NCBI RefSeq assembly: GCF_004342025.1
Contig: NZ_SLWN01000019.1
Span: 1 to 64,000 of the forward strand
DNA length: 64,000 nucleotides
Direction: 5' to 3'
Source of the DNA: Kribbella steppae
GTDB taxonomy: Bacteria; Actinomycetota; Actinomycetes; Propionibacteriales; Kribbellaceae
In this document: positions 24,213 through 32,709 of the stretch, in pieces
Layout of the letters: each line of letters opens with the position of its first letter
How positions within the stretch are numbered: the first letter of the stretch is position 1
Notes under the pieces: generated by a model
What the model was told of the DNA's origin: nothing
The model's input: the letters and a program-made list of their open reading frames with translations, nothing else
Databases searched by the model: none
Program-made: the position numbers and the translations under genes

Positions 24213-27116
24213 ATGGCACTGCGGCCGGCTGCGGGGCTGGTTGGTCGAGACCGTGAGCTCGATGTCATCGGCGAGCTACTGCGGGCGCTGCAGCGCGGCG
24301 CCGCGGCAACGCTACTGGTCGAAGGTGAGGCCGGGGTCGGCAAGACCCGTCTGGTCCAGGCCCTTGCCGACCTGGCGCATGCCGAGGGTCTGACCGTCCT
24401 TCGCGGGAATGCGCACCCGTTCGAGCGCACGAGGCCGTTCGGCGCAGTGGCCGACGCTCTCGAGCTTCGCCGGCGTTCCTCCGACCCGCTGCGTTCGGCC
24501 ATCGCCGGTCTGCTGGTCGGCGGCGCCGAGGGGCAGACCGGCGTGGACGGTACTGCCGACCTTCGCTTCCGTGTCGTGGAGGAGGTAGTCGATCTGGTCG
24601 AGACGGCGTGCGCCGAGACACCCGTCGTACTCATCCTCGAGGACCTGCACTGGGCCGACGACTCCAGTCTGCTTGCCTTCCGCTCGATCGCCCACGTCCT
24701 GAGCCATGTACCGCTGATACTGGTGGGGACCCTGCGCCCGGCGCCCCGGAGTCGGGAGCTCGACGAGCTACTCGACGATTGTGTGTCGGCGGGGGCTCGG
24801 ATGGTTTCCCTGCGGTCGTTGCCGGCCCACGACGTCGAGGCGCTGGTGCAGGCTCAGCTCGGGCTTCCCCCGGGTCCGTTGCTGACCTCGATGCTCGTCA
24901 AGGCGGGCGGCAACCCGCTGTGGCTGGTTGAGATCCTCCGTTCGCTGTCGATCGAGGGATGGTTGCGGCGGAGCTCCGGGTTCGCCGAGGCGACGGCCGA
25001 CGAGCTCCCGGGCTCGCTGCGAGACCTCGTGCTTCGTCGCCTCGGGTATCTCCCGACGGGGACGCTCGAACTGCTCCAGGCCGCCTCGGTGCTCGGCGAT
25101 GCGGTCTCGATCCACGATCTGGCCGTCGTACGTCGCCGACCTGCCACCGAGGTGGTCGCCGACCTCGAGGAAGCGTTCAGGTCGCGGCTGCTGGACGAGC
25201 ACCGCGATGCGGTCGTGTTCCGCCATCAGCTTGTCCAGCAGGCCATCTACGAAGATCTGCCGGTGCCGGCGCGACGGGCGCTGCACCGGGATGCGGCCGG
25301 TGCCTTCGCCGAGGCCGGCGCCGACCTCTCCACAGTGGCGAGTCACCTCATGCGGGGAGCTGATCGAGGCGATCTGGAGGCGGTTCGATGGCTGCGTCAG
25401 GCAGCAGCGGACGCCGCGGCTCGAGGTCCGTCCGTGACCGTGGATCTCTTGCGCCGAGCGGTGGAGTTGCTGCCACTCGGCCACCCAGACGCCGATCTCG
25501 TGACGGCCGAGCTGGCCGAGGCGTTGCAGCGGGCGGGGCTGGTCGACGAGGCGTCCGCGGTCGCCGAGGCGGTGCTCGATCGCCCGCATCGGCCGGAGGT
25601 CGACGTACCGCTGCGGCTGACGCTCGTCTCGTCCCTCTCCCTGCAGAACCGTGCGCCAGAGCTGATCGACCGGGCAGAGTCGGCGCTGCAGTCCTCGGTA
25701 CTGCGGCCTTCGGACCAGGCACTCGTGCTGACCCAGGCCAGCTACGGCCGCACGTTCTCGGGCGACTTCGTCGGAGCTGAGCAGACCGCTCGGCGGGCGT
25801 TCGGAATCGCCGAGAGTGCCGGCAGCGTGGAAATGATCGTCTGGAGCCTCGCGGCGCTGTCGGTCGCGGTCAAGGCGCAAGGTCGCTACTCCGAAGCGCT
25901 CGAGTCGACCCAGCGGGCCCTCGCCCTGACCTTCGATCCTGTCGACCACGGGGCCCGGCTCCGGCACCCGCACTTCTTCCACGGTATGGCTCTCGCCGAC
26001 TCCGACCGCTTGGGTGAAGCGCGGTCGGCGTACCTGCGCGCCATCGAGGAGTCCGAGGAGTTCGGCTCGGCATGGCTCCTCACCGACATGTTCCTGCTGG
26101 CTGCCGAGGAGCGCTTCCTGGTCGGCGAGTGGGACGACGCCGCCGCCGAGCTCGAGTCGGGCGTTCGGCTGGCCCAGCAGCACGGCCAGCGGATCTCGAT
26201 CAACCAGTCGAAGGCTTATCAGGCGGTGATGGCCATGGCCCGGGGCGACGTTGCCGGGGCGAGGTCCGCGTTGGCCGACGTCGAAGAACAGTTGACGGCC
26301 GACCAACCGTCGTACGGCGTCGAGCTGGTTGGTTTTGCGGCGTCGATGGTCGCCGAGGCTGAGGGCGAGCCGGCTCGGGCGCACGACATGCTGCTCCGAT
26401 GCTGGAACCGCGACGTCGAGCGGGAGGTCCGCTACTACCACCGCTACCTGGCCCCGCCGCTCGTGCGGCTCAGCCTGGCGCTCGATCACGGTGACCTGGC
26501 CCGCCGGGTCGTCGAAGCGGTCGAGGCGGGAGCCATCCTCGCACCGGACGTCGCGAGCGTGCAGGCTGCGGCGCAGCGGTGCCGGGGCCTCCTCGACGAC
26601 GATCCCGCGCCGTTGCTCCAAGCGGTCGAGCTGGCGCGCCGTAGCGATCGTCTGCTCGATCACGCCGGTGCGTGTGAGGACGCGGCGTCCGTGGTGGCCA
26701 GGTCGGGCCACGAAAGTGACGCGAAGGATCTCCTCTCGGAGGCCCAATCGCGGTATGACACCGTGGACGCCACAGCGTGGCTCGCCCGGGTGGGCGCCGG
26801 CCTACGTCACCTCGGTGTCAGGCAAGGCGCACGGGGACCGCGCCGTAGGCCTGACGCCGGTTGGGACAGCCTCACGCCGAGCGAGTTGGCCGTATCGCGG
26901 TTGGTGGCGGAAGGACTGACAAACCGCGAGGTCGGCCGACGACTGCACATCTCGCCCCACACCGTGAACACCCATCTGCGGCACGTGTTCCAGAAGCTCT
27001 CGGTGTCAACGCGGGCGGAGTTGGCGGGCAAGGTCGCCCGCAGTTCGGCCGGGGGCAACGAGATCACGCATTCGAGCGATGTCTCTCCCGGGCCGGACGT
27101 CGAGGCTGGGCACTGA
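24213..27116 (+). CDS. LAL-type LuxR-family ATPase regulator
   Basis: 967 aa. The N-terminal AAA/STAND ATPase has GLVGRDRELDVIGELL, Walker A GEAGVGKT (38-45) and Walker B-like VVLILEDLHWADDSSL. A long helical, TPR-like region follows. The C-terminal LuxR domain is LTPSELAVSRLVAEGLTNREVGRRLHISPHTVNTHLRHVFQKLSVSTRAEL. The domain plan is like the other LuxR regulator at 8505 but lacks its cyclase-like N-terminus. The gene starts 31 bp after the nitrate operon; I see no evidence that it regulates it. The small gene at 27146 may be co-transcribed. Confidence 0.93.
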   Translation: MALRPAAGLVGRDRELDVIGELLRALQRGAAATLLVEGEAGVGKTRLVQALADLAHAEGLTVLRGNAHPFERTRPFGAVADALELRRRSSDPLRSAIAGLLVGGAEGQTGVDGTADLRFRVVEEVVDLVETACAETPVVLILEDLHWADDSSLLAFRSIAHVLSHVPLILVGTLRPAPRSRELDELLDDCVSAGARMVSLRSLPAHDVEALVQAQLGLPPGPLLTSMLVKAGGNPLWLVEILRSLSIEGWLRRSSGFAEATADELPGSLRDLVLRRLGYLPTGTLELLQAASVLGDAVSIHDLAVVRRRPATEVVADLEEAFRSRLLDEHRDAVVFRHQLVQQAIYEDLPVPARRALHRDAAGAFAEAGADLSTVASHLMRGADRGDLEAVRWLRQAAADAAARGPSVTVDLLRRAVELLPLGHPDADLVTAELAEALQRAGLVDEASAVAEAVLDRPHRPEVDVPLRLTLVSSLSLQNRAPELIDRAESALQSSVLRPSDQALVLTQASYGRTFSGDFVGAEQTARRAFGIAESAGSVEMIVWSLAALSVAVKAQGRYSEALESTQRALALTFDPVDHGARLRHPHFFHGMALADSDRLGEARSAYLRAIEESEEFGSAWLLTDMFLLAAEERFLVGEWDDAAAELESGVRLAQQHGQRISINQSKAYQAVMAMARGDVAGARSALADVEEQLTADQPSYGVELVGFAASMVAEAEGEPARAHDMLLRCWNRDVEREVRYYHRYLAPPLVRLSLALDHGDLARRVVEAVEAGAILAPDVASVQAAAQRCRGLLDDDPAPLLQAVELARRSDRLLDHAGACEDAASVVARSGHESDAKDLLSEAQSRYDTVDATAWLARVGAGLRHLGVRQGARGPRRRPDAGWDSLTPSELAVSRLVAEGLTNREVGRRLHISPHTVNTHLRHVFQKLSVSTRAELAGKVARSSAGGNEITHSSDVSPGPDVEAGH

Positions 27117-27145
27117 CCAACACTTTCACCAGAAGGGTCGGACCC

Positions 27146-27490
27146 ATGCACACGATCGGATTCATCGCCCCGCTGCTGCCAGGCAAGACCGAGACGGATC
27201 GCTCGGCCATGATTTCGTGCCGGCGCGGGGAGCGGAAGGACGATTACGAACTCTCGCGCCGCCGTCTCGGAATCACCAGAGAAGCGATCTTCATCCAGAA
27301 CACGCCGAACGGCGACGTCGCGGTCGTCTACTGGGAAGCACACGATGTCGAGGCCGCCCTCAAAGGCATGGCGACGTCGGAGGACCCGTTCGACCGCTGG
27401 TTCCGCGACCACGTGCGGGAGGTCCACGGCATCAACGTCGAGGACGGCTTCCCGCCACCCGAGCAGGTGCTCGACTACCGCGCCCCCTAA
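27146..27490 (+). CDS. Small hypothetical protein, possibly ferredoxin-fold (DUF6176-like)
   Basis: 114 aa from ATG 27146, with AGAAGGG upstream (27131-27137). The sequence (IGFIAPLLPGKTETDR at the start, NTPNGDVAVVYWEAHDVEAALKGMATSEDPFDRWFRDHVREVHGI) has the beta-alpha-beta look and late VYWE...WFR pattern of small alpha/beta-barrel dimeric proteins annotated DUF6176. No catalytic residues can be named. It follows the LuxR gene by 29 bp and overlaps the convergent reductase gene by 4 bases. Confidence 0.75.
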   Translation: MHTIGFIAPLLPGKTETDRSAMISCRRGERKDDYELSRRRLGITREAIFIQNTPNGDVAVVYWEAHDVEAALKGMATSEDPFDRWFRDHVREVHGINVEDGFPPPEQVLDYRAP

Positions 27491-28047
27491 CTGCCCGCTG
27501 TCGGCCGGTAGGTGCAGATCACGACGCCGGTAGTGGTCGCCTCGGTGTGGTCGAGTTCGAAGGGCTGGTGACGGTCTTCGAACAGGCGGTGTCCGCTGCC
27601 GAGGACGAGGGGGTGGATCAGCAGGATGTACTCGTCGATCAGGTGGGGGATGGAGCGGACGAGTTCGCCGCTGCCGAGGACGACCAGGTCCTGATCGCGC
27701 TTGAGCGTCGGGACGTCGTCGATGGTGATGACGTGGGAGTTGACCCAGTCGGGGTCGTGCACCGTGGACGAGACGACGTACTTCTGCTGGTTGTTGAGTG
27801 CCTCGGTGTAGGGGTTGTCGGGTTGCTTCGGCCAGAAGTCGGCGAACTGTTCGTAGGTACGGCGGCCCAGCAGCATGCCGTCCGTGGGCCGGGCGAGACC
27901 GCCGAGGACCCGGCCCATCGCGTCATGGCGGTACGGCGCAGCCCAGCCGCCGTACGGGAAGTCGCCGCGCAGGTCCTCATCCGGCAACCCAGGCGCCTGC
28001 ATCACTCCGTCCAGCGTCAGGTTGCACACAACGGTGATCTGACCCAT
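27487..28047 (-). CDS. Dihydrofolate reductase family protein (RibD C-terminal fold)
   Basis: 186 aa from ATG 28047. ITVVCNLTLDGVMQAPG at the N-terminus, MLLGRRTYEQFADFWP in the middle and LVVLGSGELVRSIPHLIDEYILLIHPLVLGSGHRLFE near the end are the hallmarks of the YyaP/RibD_C reductase-like family, which binds NADPH. These proteins are common orphan reductases in actinomycetes with no defined substrate. The catalytic residues of true DHFR are not conserved, so it should not be called folate reductase. Confidence 0.9.
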   Translation of the reverse strand: MGQITVVCNLTLDGVMQAPGLPDEDLRGDFPYGGWAAPYRHDAMGRVLGGLARPTDGMLLGRRTYEQFADFWPKQPDNPYTEALNNQQKYVVSSTVHDPDWVNSHVITIDDVPTLKRDQDLVVLGSGELVRSIPHLIDEYILLIHPLVLGSGHRLFEDRHQPFELDHTEATTTGVVICTYRPTAGS

Positions 28048-28111
28048 GACTGCCTCCTTCAGTAGGTGTCTTCTCACCCCCTACACGAACGCGGCGACGG
28101 CAGATCGACAG

Positions 28112-28960
28112 TCAGGCGGCGTCGAGGGCTGGGCCGAGATGGGCTTCTTCGTAGGTGTAGTGGGCCTCCAGTTCGGCGGCCAGGTGGTGGAGGTCGCCCC
28201 GCAGGTGTACGGCGACCTCGCGCGAAGGTGCTGTGGTCAGCTGGTCCAGCGTCTCGGTGAGCCGGGTGTTGAGGGCGGCCACGGCTTCGTGTTCGCGAGT
28301 CAGGCGGTCGAGGGCGGGCTTCAGTTCAGGGAAGTCCGCTGCTAGCTGGGGGAACACGCCGTCCTCGCGGGTGTGGTGGGCGTGGAGGGCGCCGCAGAAG
28401 GTGAGGCAGTGGCGTTGGAGTTCGCTGGTTGACTCGGGGAGTTCGCCGTCGCCGGCGAGGTAGGCGTCGACTGCTGCCAGTGTGTCGGCCAGTTGCTTGC
28501 GGAGGCCGGCGTGGATCTCCTTCAGTTGCGCGGTTGCGGCGCCGACGCGCGCCGGGGTGAGGGCGACGACCTGGATCACGCGTGACGTGTTCTGTTGGTA
28601 GGCGGCGAAGGCGGGATCGCGGGTGGCCTGTTCGTCGTACAGGCGGTCGCGTTCGGCGCCGATGATTTCGGTGGCGATGGCGTCGTACCTGGTGTCGCCG
28701 ATCTCGACGGTGACGGTCGGGTTGGCGCGGAGGTTGTGCAGCCAGGCAGGTGACCGCGGCCGGCCCGCGTTCGAGGCGAAGATGATCAAGCGGCCGGCGT
28801 CCTCGGCGTACACGGTCGGGGTGGTGCTCGGACGGCCCGAGCGGGCGCCCGTGGTGGTCAGCAGCAGTAGCTTCGCGTCCTTGAACATGCCGCCGAGCGC
28901 GACCGTGACGCGACCGGTGTTGGCCCGGAACTCGTCGATGACCTCACGATTGGGATCCAC
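28112..28960 (-). CDS. Deazaflavin (F420)-dependent nitroreductase-like domain fused to hemerythrin HHE domain
   Basis: 282 aa from GTG 28960; an open frame reaches 29005 but would collide with the divergent marR promoter. Residues 1-130 match the DDN/DUF385 family (DAKLLLLTTTGARSGRPSTTP, PAWLHNLRANPTVTVEIGDTRYDA), whose studied members use F420H2. Residues 140-282 are a hemerythrin-like four-helix bundle with the expected di-iron ligands: HCLTFCGALHAHHTREDGVF, REHEAV, HLRGDLHHLAAELEAHYTYEE. The fusion joins a flavin-type reductase with an oxygen- or NO-binding iron site. It is divergent from a MarR regulator with a TTTGCAAGCAAA operator between them. Confidence 0.88.
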   Translation of the reverse strand: MDPNREVIDEFRANTGRVTVALGGMFKDAKLLLLTTTGARSGRPSTTPTVYAEDAGRLIIFASNAGRPRSPAWLHNLRANPTVTVEIGDTRYDAIATEIIGAERDRLYDEQATRDPAFAAYQQNTSRVIQVVALTPARVGAATAQLKEIHAGLRKQLADTLAAVDAYLAGDGELPESTSELQRHCLTFCGALHAHHTREDGVFPQLAADFPELKPALDRLTREHEAVAALNTRLTETLDQLTTAPSREVAVHLRGDLHHLAAELEAHYTYEEAHLGPALDAA

Positions 28961-28994
28961 GCGGTTACCCTTCACTCTGCCTAGATGATTTAGC

Positions 28995-29006
28995 TTTGCA
29001 AGCAAA
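28995..29006. promoter_or_regulatory. Candidate MarR operator
   Basis: TTTGC-AA-GCAAA (28995-29006), a perfect inverted repeat, lies between the divergent nitroreductase-hemerythrin gene and marR (start 29027). The local AT content is much higher than in the flanking genes. Confidence 0.5.
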
Positions 29007-29026
29007 ATAGTTTTGAGGACAAAGGT

Positions 29027-29458
29027 ATGTCAAGTGTCGATGACAGCATCCGCACGTTGTTGCTGCTCATGCCGCGGATGGTGGGGCGGACGAAGCGGAT
29101 GAAGGTGCCGGACGAGTTGGCCGGCCTGAATCTCGCGCCGCGGCACCTGAGTCTCTTCGCCTACCTGCTGTTCGACGGCCCGCTCGGCGTCAACGACCTG
29201 GCCGAACGTCTCGAGGTGACCCCCGCCACCGTCAGCCTCATGGTCGGCGAACTCACCCGCAAAGGCATCCTCGACCGCCGCGAAGACCCCACCGATCGCC
29301 GCCGCGCCATCGTCACGCTGTCCGACGCCCACCGCCCGTCGATCGACACCTGGCTGGCCCGAAGTGCCCAAGCCTGGCGCCAAGCCCTAGAACCCCTCAC
29401 CGACAAAGAACGAGCCCTCTTCGTCAACACCCTGAAGGCCTACGAGGACGCTCTCTGA
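29027..29458 (+). CDS. MarR-family transcriptional regulator
   Basis: 143 aa. The winged helix is LGVNDLAERLEVTPATVSLMVGELTRKGILDRREDPTDRRRAIVTLS, with the DPTDRRR wing. It is divergent from the nitroreductase-hemerythrin fusion, which it probably represses through the TTTGCAAGCAAA site. The start is ATG 29027 with GAGGA about 8 bases upstream. The ligand is unknown; a redox-active or nitro compound would fit the neighbour. Confidence 0.92.
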   Translation: MSSVDDSIRTLLLLMPRMVGRTKRMKVPDELAGLNLAPRHLSLFAYLLFDGPLGVNDLAERLEVTPATVSLMVGELTRKGILDRREDPTDRRRAIVTLSDAHRPSIDTWLARSAQAWRQALEPLTDKERALFVNTLKAYEDAL

Positions 29459-29461
29459 GAT

Positions 29462-29520
29462 CGAGTCGTGGATTTCTGCTCTCTCTCGATCGCCTGTCGA
29501 GCACCGAAATCCACGACTCG
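29462..29520. terminator. Long-armed inverted repeat between convergent marR and merR
   Basis: CGAGTCGTGGATTT (29462-29475) and AAATCCACGACTCG (29507-29520) are perfect 14-bp arms around a 31-nt middle. It begins just past the marR stop and ends 7 bases before the merR stop, so it can terminate both transcripts. Confidence 0.7.
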
Positions 29521-29527
29521 GTGAAGC

Positions 29528-29929
29528 TCAGCGGGAGCGCAAGGCCTCGAGGTCGGCGTGGCAGCGGGCTTCGACCTCAGCCAGCTCGAGGAGGGTCTCT
29601 TCGATGTCGCGGCGGCGTTGTTCGAGGTCGGCTCGGCGGGTGGTGATCTGGTCGAGGAGGTAGGCGAGTTGGCCCTCTTCGCCGGGCTCGGCGTCGTACA
29701 TGTCGACGATGGTGGCGATCTCGTCCAGGGAGAAGCCGAGGCGTTTGCCGCGCAGGATCAGGCCGAGGCGAACCTTGTCGCGGGGGTGGTACACGCGCAC
29801 GGTGCCGCGGCGCTCGGGGGTGAGCAGGCCGCGGTCCTCGTAGAACCGGATGGTGCGCAGGGTGACGTCGTACTCGGCGGCCAGTTCGGCGATCGACCAA
29901 GTTTGCGTGGGCACCCGGATATTGTGCAC
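29528..29929 (-). CDS. MerR-family regulator, LiuR-like
   Basis: 133 aa. N-terminal MerR helix-turn-helix: TWSIAELAAEYDVTLRTIRFYEDRGLLTPERRGTVRVYHPRDKVRLGLILRGKRLGFSLDEI. A coiled-coil dimer helix follows (LLDQITTRRADLEQRRRDIEETLLELAEVEARCHADLEAL). It lacks the metal-binding cysteines of metal sensors. It is divergent from an acyl-CoA dehydrogenase/carboxyltransferase pair, and the promoter holds TTACGT-TT-ACGTAA, close to what I recall of the LiuR motif for branched-chain amino acid and fatty acid breakdown. The start is GTG 29929; GTG at codon 6 is an alternative. Confidence 0.88.
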   Translation of the reverse strand: MHNIRVPTQTWSIAELAAEYDVTLRTIRFYEDRGLLTPERRGTVRVYHPRDKVRLGLILRGKRLGFSLDEIATIVDMYDAEPGEEGQLAYLLDQITTRRADLEQRRRDIEETLLELAEVEARCHADLEALRSR

Positions 29930-29944
29930 ACACCCCAGCGTGCT

Positions 29945-29958
29945 TTACGTTTACGTAA
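29945..29958. promoter_or_regulatory. Candidate MerR/LiuR operator
   Basis: TTACGT (29945-29950), TT, ACGTAA (29953-29958): a perfect inverted repeat in the 52-bp gap between merR and the acyl-CoA dehydrogenase gene. MerR proteins bind such sites inside the promoter spacer. Confidence 0.6.
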
Positions 29959-29981
29959 GCGTCAAGCACAGGGAGTGCGTC

Positions 29982-31145
29982 ATGTTCGAACTGTCCGAAG
30001 AGCACCGCGAGTTCCGCCACAGCGTGCGCGACTTCGCCGAGGCGGAGATCGCCCCGCACGCCGCGGAGTGGGACCGCAAGCACTACTTCCCGGTGGAGGT
30101 CGTGCAGAAGATGGGCCGGCTGGGGCTGTTCGGGCTGACCGCCCCGGAGGAGTACGGCGGCTCCGGCGGCGACTTCACCAGTCTGTGCGTGGCGATCGAG
30201 GAGATCTCCCGCGTCGACCAGTCGATGGGGATCACCCTGGAGGCCGCGGTCGGGCTCGGGATCAACCCGATCCTCACCTTCGGCACGGACGAGCAGAAGC
30301 AGCAGTGGCTGCCGGACCTGGTAGCCGGGCGGACGCTGGCCGGGTTCGGGCTGACCGAGCCTGAGTCGGGCTCGGACGCCGGCGCGACGAAGACCCGGGC
30401 CGTGCTCGACGGGGACGAGTGGGTGATCGACGGTTCGAAGCAGTTCATCACCAACTCCGGGTCCAGCATCACCTCCTGTGTGACGGTCACCGCGCGGACC
30501 GGCGAGAAGCCGGACGGGAAGGCGGAGATCTCCACGATCATCGTTCCGAGTGGTACGGCGGGCTTCGTGGCCGAAGCGGCGTACGACAAGCTCGGCTGGC
30601 ACGCCTCCGACACGCACCCGCTGTCCTTCAGCGGCTGCCGGGTGCCCGCGTCGAACCTGCTCGGCGAGCGGGGCAAGGGTTTCGGGCAGTTCCTCGCCAC
30701 CCTGGACGACGGGCGGGTCGCGATCGCGGCCGTCGCGCTCGGCTGCATCCGGGCGTGCCTGGAGCTGTCGGTCCAGTACGCCGGTGAGCGCAAGACCTTC
30801 GGGGTGCCGATCGGGCGCAAGCAGGGCGTCGCGTTCCAGATCGCCGATCTGTTGGTGATGGCCGACGCCGCCGAGCTGCTGGTCTACCGGGCGGCGTCGC
30901 TGAAGGACGCGGGCGCGCCGATGCAGGAGTTCAAGCAGGCGGCGTCGGTGGCGAAGCTGTACGCGACGGAGTCCGCGGTGACCGCGACCCGGATCGCGAC
31001 CCAGGTGTTCGGCGGCTACGGCTTCATGGAGGAGTACCCGGTGACCCGGTTCTACCGGGACGCCAAGATCCTCGAGATCGGCGAGGGTACTTCGGAGGTC
31101 CAGCGGATGCTGATCGCCCGGAGCCTCGGGCTCCCGGTGGAATGA
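29982..31145 (+). CDS. Acyl-CoA dehydrogenase
   Basis: 387 aa, standard length. FAD enzyme that makes the 2,3-enoyl-CoA. Landmarks: GLTEPESGSDAGATKTRA (FAD/substrate loop), the KQFITNSG segment, ERKTFGVPIGRKQGVAFQIADL, QVFGGYGFMEEYPVTRFYRDAKI and EIGEGTSEVQRMLIAR. The catalytic Glu is in the usual EGT position; isovaleryl-CoA dehydrogenase has it elsewhere, so that identity is not supported. A short-chain or branched-chain substrate other than isovaleryl-CoA is plausible. Start ATG 29982. The carboxyltransferase gene follows after 33 bp, and the MerR site controls both. Confidence 0.93.
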   Translation: MFELSEEHREFRHSVRDFAEAEIAPHAAEWDRKHYFPVEVVQKMGRLGLFGLTAPEEYGGSGGDFTSLCVAIEEISRVDQSMGITLEAAVGLGINPILTFGTDEQKQQWLPDLVAGRTLAGFGLTEPESGSDAGATKTRAVLDGDEWVIDGSKQFITNSGSSITSCVTVTARTGEKPDGKAEISTIIVPSGTAGFVAEAAYDKLGWHASDTHPLSFSGCRVPASNLLGERGKGFGQFLATLDDGRVAIAAVALGCIRACLELSVQYAGERKTFGVPIGRKQGVAFQIADLLVMADAAELLVYRAASLKDAGAPMQEFKQAASVAKLYATESAVTATRIATQVFGGYGFMEEYPVTRFYRDAKILEIGEGTSEVQRMLIARSLGLPVE

Positions 31146-31178
31146 TGGCCTCGCGACCGGGAGTGTCAGGATGACGGT

Positions 31179-32708
31179 ATGACCCACGATCACTGGACCG
31201 AGGTCAAGGTTGCCCGTGAGGCGACTCTGGCGCCGCCGGAGAAGGCCGCGGCCAAGCTCGCGTCGCAGCACAAGCTCTACGTCCGCGACCGGATCGCGCT
31301 GCTGGTCGACGAGGGCAGTTTCATCGAGGACGCGCAGTTGGCGAACGCGCTGAACGCGGGCCTGCCCGCCGACGGTGTGGTCACCGGCCGCGCGCTGGTC
31401 GACGGCCGGCCGGCGCTGATCGTCGCCAACGACCCGACCGTGAAGGCGGGGTCGTGGGGTGCCCGGACGGTGGAGAAGATCGTCCGGATCACCGAGGTGG
31501 CGATCCGCGACGAGCTGCCGGTGTTCTGGCTGATCGACTCCGCCGGTGCGCGGATCACCGACCAGGTGCAGTTGTTCCCCGGCCGTCGCGGTGCCGGGCG
31601 GATCTTCCACAACCAGGTCGCGCTGTCCGGCAAGGTGCCGCAGATCTGCTGCCTGTTCGGCCCGTCGGCTGCCGGTGGTGCCTACATCCCGGCGTTCTGC
31701 GACCTGGTGATCATGGTCGACGGCAACGCCTCGATGTACCTGGGCTCGCCGAGGATGGCCGAGATGGTGGTCGGCGAGAAGGTGACGCTGGAGGAGATGG
31801 GCGGCGCCCGGATGCACACGAGCGTGTCCGGCTGCGGTGACCTGCTCGCGGCCGACGACGCCGAGGCGATCGAGCTGGCGAAGCAGTACTTCTCCTACCT
31901 GCCCGGTTCGTGGCAGTCGAGGCCACCGTCGTACGACGCCTCGCCGCCGGCCCGCGATTTCACCCGTGATCTGGTGCCGGCCGAGGAGAGTGTCGGGTTC
32001 GACATCCACGACGTGATCGACGCCGTCGTCGACGCTGACACGTTCTTCGAGCTCAAGCCGTCGTACGCGCCGGAACTCGTCACCGGGTTCGGGCTGCTCG
32101 CCGGGCAGGTGGTCGGGATCGTGGCGAACCAGCCGGCCGTCAAGGGCGGTGTGCTGTTCGTCGACTCGGCGGACAAGGCCGCGCGGTTCATCTGGCTGTG
32201 CGACGCGTTCAACGTGCCGCTGGTGTACCTGTGCGACGTACCGGGGTTCATGATCGGCAGCGAGGTCGAGCGGGCCGGGATCATCCGGCACGGCGCGAAG
32301 ATGATCACCGCGGTGTCGGAGGCGACCGTGCCGACGGTGTCGGTGATCGTGCGCAAGGCGTACGGCGCTGGGCTCTACGCGATGTGTGGACCCGGCTTCG
32401 CACCGGATGCGTGTGTCGCCCTGCCGACCGCGAAGATCGCGGTGATGGGTCCGGAGGCGGCGATCAACGCCGTGTACTACAACAAGATCCAGGAGATCGC
32501 CGACGAGACCGAGCGGGTCGAGTACGTCTCCCGTCTGCGCGAGGAGTACGAGACCGATATCGACATCCTCCGGCTGGCCGCCGACCTGGTCATCGACGCC
32601 ATCGTCGAACCGGAGGATCTCCGCGCCGACCTGATCGCCCGCCTGGCCGCCGCCCAGTCCAAGGACCGCCACTTCAGCACCCGCCGCCACGGCGTCCCGC
32701 CGGTCTGA
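31179..32708 (+). CDS. Acyl-CoA carboxylase beta subunit (carboxyltransferase)
   Basis: 509 aa. Transfers the carboxyl group from biotin on an alpha subunit to an acyl-CoA. The crotonase-fold halves are visible: residues about 25-260 (DSAGARITDQVQLFPGRRGAGRIFHNQVALSGKVPQ, GPSAAGGAYIPAFCDLVIMV) and 290-509 (GIVANQPAVKGGVLFVDSADKAARFIWLCDAFNVPLVYLCDVPGFMIGSEVERAGIIRHGAKMI). It has no biotin domain. Paired with an acyl-CoA dehydrogenase behind a LiuR-like operator, which suggests a branched-chain acid pathway, e.g. a methylcrotonyl-CoA-type role, but the substrate is not proven. Convergent with the SUKH gene, with 1 base between the stops. Confidence 0.93.
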   Translation: MTHDHWTEVKVAREATLAPPEKAAAKLASQHKLYVRDRIALLVDEGSFIEDAQLANALNAGLPADGVVTGRALVDGRPALIVANDPTVKAGSWGARTVEKIVRITEVAIRDELPVFWLIDSAGARITDQVQLFPGRRGAGRIFHNQVALSGKVPQICCLFGPSAAGGAYIPAFCDLVIMVDGNASMYLGSPRMAEMVVGEKVTLEEMGGARMHTSVSGCGDLLAADDAEAIELAKQYFSYLPGSWQSRPPSYDASPPARDFTRDLVPAEESVGFDIHDVIDAVVDADTFFELKPSYAPELVTGFGLLAGQVVGIVANQPAVKGGVLFVDSADKAARFIWLCDAFNVPLVYLCDVPGFMIGSEVERAGIIRHGAKMITAVSEATVPTVSVIVRKAYGAGLYAMCGPGFAPDACVALPTAKIAVMGPEAAINAVYYNKIQEIADETERVEYVSRLREEYETDIDILRLAADLVIDAIVEPEDLRADLIARLAAAQSKDRHFSTRRHGVPPV

Positions 32709-32709
32709 G

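Noticed and set aside
27487..28047. True dihydrofolate reductase
   Set aside because: The sequence fits the RibD_C/YyaP branch and lacks the DHFR substrate residues.
29577..32690. A very long open frame on the minus strand (over 1000 codons)
   Set aside because: It lies opposite acyl-CoA dehydrogenase and carboxyltransferase genes with full conserved motifs. Long antisense frames are normal in GC-rich DNA, and its residues (Arg, Gly, Asp, His-rich) look like an antisense shadow.
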